Positions 1 through 5,973 of a stretch of DNA of 8,959 bases are shown in pieces. A program made the position numbers and the translations under genes. This DNA comes from Methanobacteriaceae archaeon (lineage in GTDB: Archaea; Methanobacteriota; Methanobacteria; Methanobacteriales; Methanobacteriaceae), in NCBI GenBank assembly GCA_900769095.1, contig CAAGFH010000225.1, positions 1-8,959 of the forward strand. The letters are read 5' to 3'. Within the stretch, counting starts at the first letter, position 1; each line of letters starts with the position of its first letter. Under the pieces are notes generated by a model, which saw only the letters and a list, made by a program, of their open reading frames with translations, made no database searches and was not told where the DNA came from.

Positions 1-1
1 T

Positions 2-88
2 GGAAGTGTTAGGTCATATTCAGCAATTGACAAATTAAGTGTTCATTCATCTGATTCAGTAATAACTTTTGCACCAAAGACTCCATAA
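2..88 (+). CDS. 3' end of an unrecognised gene (partial)
   Basis: Frame 2 is open from the window edge to a TAA at 86-88 and gives 28 residues ending in SDSVITFAPKTP. The other two forward frames stop within the first 40 bases, and codon choice here resembles the neighbouring genes, so this is probably the C-terminus of a real gene that begins to the left. I do not recognise the family from so short a tail. No clear T-tract terminator follows it; the next 57 bases are AT-rich and lead into the aroA' promoter. Confidence 0.5.
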   Translation, partial: GSVRSYSAIDKLSVHSSDSVITFAPKTP

Positions 89-145
89 TTGAACAAATAA
101 ATAAAAAAATTTTCAAAAAAAGCAGTTATTTTGCATAAAATTAAC

Positions 146-153
146 TTTATATA
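146..153 (+). promoter_or_regulatory. TATA box of the aroA'-aroB'-thpR-cca unit
   Basis: TTTATATA at 146-153 matches the archaeal TATA-box consensus and is preceded by an A-rich stretch that could bind TFB. Transcription would start about 25 bases downstream, near 173-178. That leaves a short leader holding the ribosome binding site at 187-193. A second TATA-like string at 164-171 lies too close to the start codon to leave that site in the mRNA. Confidence 0.6.
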
Positions 154-186
154 CTTTAAATAAGATATATACTTTCATAAATATTC

Positions 187-193
187 GAGGTGA
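187..193 (+). promoter_or_regulatory. Ribosome binding site that decides the aroA' start
   Basis: GAGGTGA is a strong match to the archaeal Shine-Dalgarno sequence. It contains the GTG at 190-192, so that GTG is very unlikely to be the start codon. The two ATGs at 196 and 199 lie 2 and 5 bases beyond the motif. The aroB' and npdG genes in this window use the same GGTGA motif with 4 bases of spacing, which favours the ATG at 199. Confidence 0.65.
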
Positions 194-198
194 AAATG

Positions 199-990
199 AT
201 GATTGGTAAAAAGATTCGTTTAGAGAGAATCCTTAACAGAAATACTGGAAGAACTGTAATTGCACCTATGGATCATGGTGTATCAAGCGGACCAATTCCA
301 GGAATTATCGATATGGATAAAACAGTTGAAGAAATCTCCCAAGGAGGAGCAGATGCTATATTGATGCATAAAGGTATTGTACAACAAGGTCACCGTGGTT
401 ATGGTAAAGATATCGGTTTAATCGTTCACTTATCCGCAAGTACTTCCCTTGCACCAGACCCAAACGATAAAGTAACTGTAACCAGTGTTGAAAAAGCAAT
501 TCAACTCGGTGCAGACGCTGTATCTATTCATGTAAACCTTGGAAGTGACACTGAAAGTTTAATGTTACAAGAATTAGGTCAAATTGCTGAGACCTGTGAC
601 TACTGGGGAATGCCTCTTCTTGCAATGATGTACCCTAGAGGTCAACAAGTAACTGACGAACATGACGTGGAATTCGTAAAACACGCAGCACGTGTAGGTT
701 CTGAACTTGGAGTAGATATTGTAAAAACCAATTACACCGGAGATCCTGATTCATTTAAAGAAGTTGTTGAAGGAGCTATTGTACCTGTAGTTATTGCAGG
801 TGGTCCTAAAGTAGAAACCGACGAAGAATTATTACAAATGGTAAAAGATTCCCTTGAAGTTGGTGGAGCTGGAGTAGCATTCGGACGTAACTTATTCCAA
901 GCTGAAAACCCTGGTAAAATTACAAGAGCAATTTCTGAAGTTGTACATAATGATTTAGAAGTTGAAGAAGCATTAAAATTCTTAAAATAG
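199..990 (+). CDS. aroA': 2-amino-3,7-dideoxy-D-threo-hept-6-ulosonate synthase (ADH synthase)
   Basis: First enzyme of the archaeal route to 3-dehydroquinate. It joins a 6-deoxy-5-ketofructose phosphate with L-aspartate semialdehyde in a transaldolase-like reaction, replacing DAHP synthase. The protein is a TIM-barrel class I aldolase, full length at 263 residues from the ATG at 199. Visible hallmarks are PMDHG near residues 23-27 (the Asp corresponds to the active-site Asp of the M. jannaschii enzyme MJ0400), MMYPRG with the catalytic-type Tyr at about 145, KTNYTG with the Schiff-base Lys at about 176, and the phosphate-binding region AGGPK plus GVAFGRN. The following gene, 8 bases downstream, encodes the next pathway step. 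A longer reading from GTG at 190 exists but overlaps the ribosome binding site. Fructose-bisphosphate aldolase class I relatives are the alternative reading, made unlikely by the partner gene. Confidence 0.94.
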   Translation: MIGKKIRLERILNRNTGRTVIAPMDHGVSSGPIPGIIDMDKTVEEISQGGADAILMHKGIVQQGHRGYGKDIGLIVHLSASTSLAPDPNDKVTVTSVEKAIQLGADAVSIHVNLGSDTESLMLQELGQIAETCDYWGMPLLAMMYPRGQQVTDEHDVEFVKHAARVGSELGVDIVKTNYTGDPDSFKEVVEGAIVPVVIAGGPKVETDEELLQMVKDSLEVGGAGVAFGRNLFQAENPGKITRAISEVVHNDLEVEEALKFLK

Positions 991-998
991 GTGATTAA

Positions 999-2129
999 AT
1001 GCAAAATAAATTCGCTTGGATAAGCACTCCTGATGAATTATGGGAAGACAAAAAAGAAATGATTACCACAGCATTGGAATCCGGAATCGACCATGTTTTG
1101 GATTTTGATGACATTGAAGAAATCAGAAAACTCGGTAATGTGAAAATCATTGCAAACAATGATGATGCTGATATCTATTTGGTAGGTATTAATGGTGAAG
1201 GAGATGGCTTTGTTGAATTAAAAGAAGACTTTAAAGATTCAACTGATATTGCTAATGCAAAAAAAGCAAAAAGCGAAGGAAAAACTGTATGTGCCTATAT
1301 TAAAATCACAGATAAAGCTCATGAACAATTAGCTGTAAAATTAGGATCAATTGTAGATTATATTATTCTCGTTGGTACTGACTGGACAATTATTCCACTT
1401 GAAAACATTATTGCTGACTTACAAAAGCTTGATGTTGAAATTATTGCTGCTGTTCGTGATGTTGACGGAGCACGTGTTGCACTTGAAACATTAGAACACG
1501 GAACTGACGGAATTATCTTTGAAGCTAATGACTTCAATAACATTAAAAAAATCGCACAAAATGTCCTTGAATCCTCAAATGCTAATTATGAATTAAAATT
1601 AGCAACAGTAACCAATGTTAAATCATTAGGAACTGGGGACAGAGTTTGTGTTGATACTACTGATATGATGAGTCCTGGAGAAGGAATGCTAGTTGGTTCA
1701 TACTCCAAATCATTATTTTTGATTCACTCCGAATCCCTTGAAAGCGAATATGTTGCTTCAAGACCATTTAGAGTAAACGCAGGTCCGGTTCAAGCTTATG
1801 TGATGGTTCCTGGAAACAAAACCAGATACCTCTCCGAACTTGTTGCAGGAGACGAAGTATTGATTGTTAATACCAAAGGTGAAACAAGAACTGCATATGT
1901 CGGAAGAAGCAAAATCGAAAGAAGACCTTTATTGTTGATTGAAGCAGAATACGAAGGAAAAACAATCAGAACAATCTTACAAAATGCAGAAACTATCAGA
2001 ATAGTAGATGCAAATGATGAACCGCTATCAGTAGCTGATGTAAAACCAGGTGACAAAGTTAAAGTTTACATTGAAACAAACGCACGTCATTTCGGAATAG
2101 CTATTGATGAGACAATCATCGAACAGTGA
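999..2129 (+). CDS. aroB': 3-dehydroquinate synthase II
   Basis: Converts the ADH synthase product to 3-dehydroquinate by NAD-dependent oxidative deamination and ring closure, feeding the shikimate pathway in the cytoplasm. It is unrelated in sequence to bacterial AroB. The 376 residues are near the length of the archaeal family (MJ1249 is about 360). The C-terminal half shows the strongly conserved blocks of this family: VDTTDMMSPGEGMLVGS around residues 218-234, SRPFRVNAGPV around 254-264, followed by YLSELVAGDEVL and the YVGRSKIERRPLLLIEAE stretch. The N-terminal half is more variable and starts MQNKFAWIST. The start is well set: ATG 999 follows GGTGA with a 4-base spacer, and the motif overlaps the stop codon of aroA'. 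It is co-transcribed and probably translationally coupled with aroA'. Confidence 0.95.
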   Translation: MQNKFAWISTPDELWEDKKEMITTALESGIDHVLDFDDIEEIRKLGNVKIIANNDDADIYLVGINGEGDGFVELKEDFKDSTDIANAKKAKSEGKTVCAYIKITDKAHEQLAVKLGSIVDYIILVGTDWTIIPLENIIADLQKLDVEIIAAVRDVDGARVALETLEHGTDGIIFEANDFNNIKKIAQNVLESSNANYELKLATVTNVKSLGTGDRVCVDTTDMMSPGEGMLVGSYSKSLFLIHSESLESEYVASRPFRVNAGPVQAYVMVPGNKTRYLSELVAGDEVLIVNTKGETRTAYVGRSKIERRPLLLIEAEYEGKTIRTILQNAETIRIVDANDEPLSVADVKPGDKVKVYIETNARHFGIAIDETIIEQ

Positions 2130-2138
2130 GGTTAAAAC

Positions 2139-2696
2139 ATGTCACAGGTACGCGCATTTCTTGCAATAGATTTAGATGATGATTTAAAACCAAAAATTCA
2201 TAAGGTTATTAAGCAATTTAAGCAAACTGATGCTAATATAAAATATGTTGAATTAAACAATCTTCATTTAACATTAAAATTCTTTGGAGACATTGACACT
2301 GAGGGTTTAAGTGTTTTAGAAGAAAAAATTGCAAATGCCGTATCTGAATTTGATCAATTTAAGATAAAAATTAAAGGCTGTGGAGCATTTCCAAACAACA
2401 GTCACATTAAAGTGATATGGATTGGAATAGATGAGGATTTATTTATCCGTCAATTACACGATAAACTCGATGGGGAATTTTCCAAATTAGGTTTTGACAA
2501 GGACAGAAAATTCTCAACACACCTTACAATTGGTCGTATGAAATCCGCTAAAAACAAAAACCAGGTTAAATCAATAATTGAAGAACTTAAGGATATTGAA
2601 ATTGGTGAGATGATTGTTGATAAAATCAGCTTAAAAAAATCCACACTAACACCATCAGGACCAATTTATGAAGATTTAAAAGTATTTGAATTGTGA
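2139..2696 (+). CDS. thpR: RNA 2',3'-cyclic 3'-phosphodiesterase (2H family)
   Basis: Member of the 2H phosphoesterase superfamily (LigT/ThpR branch), which opens 2',3'-cyclic phosphate ends of RNA to 2'-phosphates and was first noted as a tRNA-half ligase. At 185 residues it is normal for the family. The N-terminus RAFLAIDL is the usual first strand. The two catalytic H-x-T motifs are intact: HLTLKF with His43 and HLTIGR with His128. The C-terminal end has the expected LKKSTLTPSGPIYEDL strand. It starts 9 bases after aroB' behind GAGGT (2127-2131) and ends 4 bases before cca. Sitting next to the CCA-adding enzyme fits a role at RNA 3' ends. The physiological substrate in archaea is not shown by the sequence. 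Confidence 0.93.
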   Translation: MSQVRAFLAIDLDDDLKPKIHKVIKQFKQTDANIKYVELNNLHLTLKFFGDIDTEGLSVLEEKIANAVSEFDQFKIKIKGCGAFPNNSHIKVIWIGIDEDLFIRQLHDKLDGEFSKLGFDKDRKFSTHLTIGRMKSAKNKNQVKSIIEELKDIEIGEMIVDKISLKKSTLTPSGPIYEDLKVFEL

Positions 2697-2700
2697 TTTC

Positions 2701-4056
2701 ATGGACTATAATCTAATTTTAAATGAAATAAAACCAACACTTGATGAAACAAAACAAATCAATGAAGTTTCATCAAAAATAATTAATTTTTTACAAGTCT
2801 TATGTGATAAGAGCAATATCGAGGCTAAAGTTAACCTTGTAGGTTCTGTTGCTAAAAACACTGCACTTAGAGGAAAATCCGACATTGATATTTTTATAGC
2901 ATTCCCGTTAAGTACAGACAAGAAATTCTTAAAAGAAACTGGTCTTGATTTAGCACATAAATGCTGCAGCGAGTTTAAAAGCACTCCAGAACATCATTTT
3001 GCATCACATCCTTATGTAACTACTCATATTGAAGGCTATGAAGTGGATATTGTTCCATGTTATGAGATAAATGATGGAAGCGAGCTTAAATCTGCAGTAG
3101 ACAGAACAATATTGCACACCAGATATGTTAAAGCCAATTTAAAAGAAGGCCAGGAAGACGAAGTTTTACTTCTTAAACGTTTCATGGCAATGACTGGAAC
3201 ATACGGCTCTGAATTTAAGGTTGGCGGGTTTGCAGGATACTTATGTGAACTTCTAATTATTAAATACGAAACATTTGAAAACACCTTAAAATCAGCTATT
3301 AACTGGAAATATGGTCACAGTATTGATCTTGAAGATTATGGAACTTCCAAATTATTCAATGATCCGTTAATTGTAATTGATCCAACAGATATGAATCGTA
3401 ATGTTGGAGCAGCACTAAGGCTTAATAAATTATCAGAATTTATCCAGTCAGCACGTAATTACATATTCTCAGATAATAAAATGGATTATTTCTATCCAAT
3501 TAAGCGTGATTTAAATAAAGTTGATATAATTGAGCAGTTTAGTCAAAGAAATAGTGATATTATAGCTATTAAATTCAATATTCCAGATATTCCGTTAGAT
3601 ACTCTACATCCTCAGCTTAAAAAGACAACAGAAGCTCTTGAGCGTAAATTAAATGATGAGGAGTTTAATGTATTTAAGGCAGACTACTGGAGTGATGAGA
3701 TTTTAAGTTGTGTAATTTTACTTGAAATGGCTTCATCAACCCTAAACAATGTTAAAGTCAATGTAGGGCCTAAAGTATTTATTACTAAGGCATGTGAAAA
3801 CTTTGTTGCTAAATATGGTCGTGAAAACTGCTATATTCGAGATGATTTTTTAGTTCATATGCAAGAAAGACAGTTCAACAATGCTAAAAGCTTAATTGAG
3901 CATATTTTCACAAAACAGCATATTAGCCTTATTAAGGTAGGTAAAAACCTTAAGAAAAATATTATTGACACTTATGAATTCATTGATGTTGGCGAAATTG
4001 CAAGTGATGAATTTTTAGATGATTTCATCCACCCAGGTCAGCACATCATAAGATAA
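2701..4056 (+). CDS. cca: CCA tRNA nucleotidyltransferase, archaeal class I
   Basis: Adds or repairs the 3'-terminal CCA of tRNA using CTP and ATP without a nucleic acid template. The 451 residues match the archaeal enzyme in length and domain order: nucleotidyltransferase head, central domain, then body and tail domains. In the head, GS at residues 48-49 and the metal-binding pair D61-I-D63 form the signature, and D116 in EVDIVPCY supplies the third carboxylate. SAVDRT and the later GGFAGYLCELLI helix are also typical of the archaeal class. ATG 2701 is chosen as start because a GTGAT ribosome-binding motif (2693-2697) precedes it. An upstream TTG at 2686 would overlap the end of thpR and add five residues that have no family counterpart I know of. 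It is last in the unit and is followed by a T-tract. Confidence 0.95.
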   Translation: MDYNLILNEIKPTLDETKQINEVSSKIINFLQVLCDKSNIEAKVNLVGSVAKNTALRGKSDIDIFIAFPLSTDKKFLKETGLDLAHKCCSEFKSTPEHHFASHPYVTTHIEGYEVDIVPCYEINDGSELKSAVDRTILHTRYVKANLKEGQEDEVLLLKRFMAMTGTYGSEFKVGGFAGYLCELLIIKYETFENTLKSAINWKYGHSIDLEDYGTSKLFNDPLIVIDPTDMNRNVGAALRLNKLSEFIQSARNYIFSDNKMDYFYPIKRDLNKVDIIEQFSQRNSDIIAIKFNIPDIPLDTLHPQLKKTTEALERKLNDEEFNVFKADYWSDEILSCVILLEMASSTLNNVKVNVGPKVFITKACENFVAKYGRENCYIRDDFLVHMQERQFNNAKSLIEHIFTKQHISLIKVGKNLKKNIIDTYEFIDVGEIASDEFLDDFIHPGQHIIR

Positions 4057-4062
4057 AATCTA

Positions 4063-4070
4063 CTTTTTTT
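4063..4070 (+). terminator. T-tract terminator after cca
   Basis: A C followed by seven T, starting 7 bases after the cca stop and continuing into ATTTG, fits the oligo-T intrinsic terminators of archaea, which need no hairpin. The inverted repeat just downstream may add to it. Confidence 0.55.
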
Positions 4071-4076
4071 ATTTGT

Positions 4077-4096
4077 AACGGATATTATCTTCCGTT
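4077..4096. repeat. Small inverted repeat between cca and the DUF2284 gene
   Basis: AACGGA at 4077-4082 and TCCGTT at 4091-4096 are perfect inverted arms around an 8-base spacer. The arms contain most of the G and C in this AT-rich gap. It lies between the T-tract that ends the cca unit and the next TATA box, so it could be part of the terminator or a protein-binding site upstream of the next promoter. Confidence 0.4.
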
Positions 4097-4107
4097 ATTT
4101 AGAAACT

Positions 4108-4116
4108 TTTATTATA
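4108..4116 (+). promoter_or_regulatory. TATA-like box of the DUF2284-npdG unit
   Basis: TTTATTATA at 4108-4116 is an acceptable archaeal TATA box, with an A-rich AGAAA element just upstream. Its centre is about 27 bases before the ATG at 4139, the distance at which archaeal transcription normally begins. The predicted mRNA is therefore leaderless or nearly so, which agrees with the absence of a GGTGA motif upstream of this ATG. Confidence 0.5.
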
Positions 4117-4128
4117 TTGATTAATCAA
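4117..4128. promoter_or_regulatory. Perfect 12-bp palindrome, candidate operator
   Basis: TTGATTAATCAA reads the same on both strands and lies directly between the TATA-like box and the start codon of the DUF2284 gene. ATTAATCA from this palindrome recurs at 4132-4139, running into the ATG, so the element is partly repeated 12 bases downstream. A regulator bound here would cover the transcription start. No regulator gene lies nearby, and AT-rich sequence raises the chance of accidental symmetry. Confidence 0.4.
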
Positions 4129-4138
4129 ATAATTAATC

Positions 4139-4690
4139 ATGTCGGAGATTGTAAAACTAACTGCAGATGTTGATGTTGAGGAGTATTTTGAAAAGTACGT
4201 TGATTTTGAGAAGTTTTCAAAACTTTGCATTGAAGAACAAGAACAAGTTGGATATAACTGGAACTATCCTCCATATGATTTTGATGTAGAGGAGTTATGG
4301 AAATCCTACAATAAACTTAAAATTATTGCATTTAAAATCGATTTTTCAAAAGAAGAACTTGAACACACATTTGAAGAAAGGGAATTAGAGTTTATTTTAA
4401 AGAGATTTGAGCGTGTAAAAGGAAGATTAATGAATGACATTTATATGCTTGAAAATGAAGACTCTCTTGGTTTATATCTCGGTAAATGTAATCTCTGTAT
4501 GAGATGTACAAGAGACTTTGGCATGCCTTGTAAAATGCCTGTAAAAATGAGATATGCTATTGAAGGATTAGGTGCTGATGTAGACAGGACTATTGAAGAC
4601 CTTTTCGGATATAAAATACTTTATGCTAAAGATGGGAAATTGCCTGAATACTTGATATTTGTCGGCGGTTTACTTTATGATAAAAAATAG
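4139..4690 (+). CDS. DUF2284 family cysteine-rich protein, probable metal or Fe-S binding
   Basis: 183 residues, function unknown. The family is described as predicted metal-binding. The C-terminal half carries C117-x2-C120-x2-C123-x7-C131, within KCNLCMRCT and ending GMPCKMP, a compact four-Cys cluster suited to an Fe-S centre or zinc. The N-terminal half keeps the family outline of a Cys (C30) followed by a G-Y-N-W and Pro-Pro stretch (residues 38-45). As I remember it, other members carry further cysteines there, including one just before Pro-Pro, where this protein has Tyr43. No signal peptide or membrane segment is visible, so it is probably cytoplasmic. It precedes npdG by 8 bases, which hints at redox work linked to F420 or NADP; that is inference. 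The ATG has no ribosome binding site, consistent with a leaderless message. Confidence 0.8.
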   Translation: MSEIVKLTADVDVEEYFEKYVDFEKFSKLCIEEQEQVGYNWNYPPYDFDVEELWKSYNKLKIIAFKIDFSKEELEHTFEERELEFILKRFERVKGRLMNDIYMLENEDSLGLYLGKCNLCMRCTRDFGMPCKMPVKMRYAIEGLGADVDRTIEDLFGYKILYAKDGKLPEYLIFVGGLLYDKK

Positions 4691-4698
4691 GTGAGAAA

Positions 4699-5385
4699 AT
4701 GATTGTAAGTATTATTGGTGGAACCGGACCTCAAGGACTTGGAATTGCTGAAAGATTAGCTATTGAAGGTGTAGAAGTAATTGTAGGTTCAAGAAAAGAA
4801 GAAAAAGCTCTTGATGTAGTACAAAAAGCTAAAGAAGAATTAGCAGACTATGACTTAAACATGACTGGTATGGCAAACGAAGATGCTGCAAAAAACGGTG
4901 ATGTTTTAATTATCACAGTACCATTATCTGCTCAAAAACCAACTCTTGAAGGAATCAAAGAGTTTTGTAAAGATAAAATCGTCATGGATGCAACTGTACC
5001 TTTAGAAACTGCAATTGGTGGAAAACCATCCAGATTCATTGACTTAATGGAAGGATCAGCTGCTGAGAGATGTGCTGCTATTTTGGAAGGAACCGGTGCA
5101 AAAGTAATCTGTGCATTCTGTAACATTTCAAACTCACACCTTGCAAACATTCCAGAAGAAATCGACTGTGACTGTCTTATTGCAGGAGATGACGTTGAAG
5201 CTAAAAAAACCGCAGCAGAAATCATTGACAAAATCCCTGGAATTAAAACAATCGACTGTGGTGTTTTAGAAAAATCACGTATTATTGAAAAAATCACCCC
5301 ATTATTAATTGGATTAAACATCAAATACAAATCCCATTATGGTGGATTAAGAATTACTGGAATTCCTGCACTCGACAAGGAATAA
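4699..5385 (+). CDS. npdG: F420H2:NADP oxidoreductase (NADPH-dependent F420 reductase)
   Basis: Transfers hydride between reduced coenzyme F420 and NADP, supplying NADPH for biosynthesis in methanogens. At 228 residues it is the normal size. The Rossmann start IIGGTGPQGLG (residues 5-15) binds the dinucleotide, and S31-R32 in VGSRKEEKA sit where the family holds the 2'-phosphate of NADP. The middle has VPLSAQ, the DATVPL strand and GSAAER. The C-terminal half ends in EKITPLLIGLNIKYKSHYGG and RITGIP, closely resembling the Methanothermobacter enzyme as I remember it. A DCDCLIAGDD stretch is shared with that enzyme. It starts at ATG 4699 behind GGTGA with a 4-base spacer, and the motif overlaps the stop codon of the DUF2284 gene, so the two are very likely co-transcribed. 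Confidence 0.93.
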   Translation: MIVSIIGGTGPQGLGIAERLAIEGVEVIVGSRKEEKALDVVQKAKEELADYDLNMTGMANEDAAKNGDVLIITVPLSAQKPTLEGIKEFCKDKIVMDATVPLETAIGGKPSRFIDLMEGSAAERCAAILEGTGAKVICAFCNISNSHLANIPEEIDCDCLIAGDDVEAKKTAAEIIDKIPGIKTIDCGVLEKSRIIEKITPLLIGLNIKYKSHYGGLRITGIPALDKE

Positions 5386-5395
5386 ACTGATTAAT

Positions 5396-5884
5396 ATGAA
5401 TTCATTTGAGGAATTAATAGGCAAAAACATAAATGATGTCTCCTTAAATGATTCATCAACTTTTTTTATTGCAACACTACATTATTTTACAAAACACTGC
5501 GGCAAAAGATATCCTGCTTTGAAATTCAAGCTCGCAGACATAGACTATTTTAATTTAATATCTTTTGTAGATTTATTTAAATATGAATCAATCTTAATAA
5601 TCTGGTATAATGAAGATGAAATAATAACAGATTTGGAGTTATATTACCTAAGTAATGATTTTGACGTGTTATTTAAGGATTATTACTTTATTAAAAAAGC
5701 TATTGATAATGGTGAGGCTCACAAACTAACTGAAGGTGACACAAAATACCTGGGAGCTGCAAGACTAAATGAAAAAGTCCCACAGCCAAACTCACAAAAA
5801 ATGGCTAATAAGAGAGAATTTGTTTTAAAAAAGAAATATCTTCAAAAAATTATCAATGAATTAGGATATGATTGTAGAAAATAA
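5396..5884 (+). CDS. Small MutH/Sau3AI-fold protein, apparently lacking nuclease residues
   Basis: 162 residues. The C-terminal half matches the MutH/Sau3AI nuclease fold as I remember it: GEAHKLTEGDTKYLGAARLN (106-125) is the Sau3AI-type 'GKAHELSEGDTxYLGA' block, and KREFVLKKKYLQKII (139-153) matches the 'RGFYLKKNF' end of MutH. SILIIWYNEDE (65-75) fits the MutH strand RVLWIPVEGE. The active-site strand is different. RYPALKFKLADI (38-49) aligns without gaps to MutH DFAALGVELKTI, but Asp, Glu and Lys of the D-ExK centre become Arg38, Lys45 and Ala47. It is also shorter than MutH (about 229). It may therefore bind DNA without cutting, like the inactive second domain of Sau3AI. It starts 10 bases after npdG behind only a weak TGATT motif and is probably the last gene of that unit. 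No methylase gene adjoins it. Confidence 0.62.
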   Translation: MNSFEELIGKNINDVSLNDSSTFFIATLHYFTKHCGKRYPALKFKLADIDYFNLISFVDLFKYESILIIWYNEDEIITDLELYYLSNDFDVLFKDYYFIKKAIDNGEAHKLTEGDTKYLGAARLNEKVPQPNSQKMANKREFVLKKKYLQKIINELGYDCRK

Positions 5885-5885
5885 T

Positions 5886-5894
5886 CCTTTTTTT
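5886..5894 (+). terminator. T-tract terminator after the MutH-like gene
   Basis: CC followed by seven T begins two bases after the stop codon, the form expected of an archaeal oligo-T terminator. It closes the DUF2284-npdG-MutH-like unit ahead of a separate promoter at 5942. Confidence 0.55.
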
Positions 5895-5941
5895 AGAAAA
5901 AATTAAAAAACTATTTTTAATCCAAAATACATATTTTATTG

Positions 5942-5950
5942 TAATATATA
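5942..5950 (+). promoter_or_regulatory. TATA box of the cysteine synthase gene
   Basis: TAATATATA at 5942-5950 is a good archaeal TATA box. Its centre is 28 bases before the ATG at 5974, so transcription should begin at or within a few bases of the start codon. No clear ribosome binding site lies between; GGATTGA at 5961-5967 is a poor match. A leaderless message is the simplest reading. Confidence 0.55.
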
Positions 5951-5973
5951 ATTTTAAATTGGATTGAATAAAT

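Noticed and set aside
164..171. Second TATA-like string upstream of aroA'
   Set aside because: Transcription from it would begin at or after the ribosome binding site at 187-193, leaving the leader without that site.
732..1004. Minus-strand open frame opposite the end of aroA'
   Set aside because: It is antisense to a certain gene, has no ribosome binding site, and its protein is a low-complexity Ser/Thr-rich shadow. The same holds for the antisense frames at 1358-1543, 1796-2056, 2450-2644, 2706-2984, 3060-3284, 4932-5330 and 6609-6911.
2686..2700. TTG start for cca that would overlap thpR
   Set aside because: It adds residues absent from the family I know, and ATG 2701 has a GTGAT motif in front of it.
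5902..5921. Inverted repeat ATTAAAAA / TTTTTAAT after the MutH-like gene
   Set aside because: The stem would be made of A-T pairs only with a very short loop, in a region that is almost all A and T. The T-tract at 5888-5894 explains termination better.
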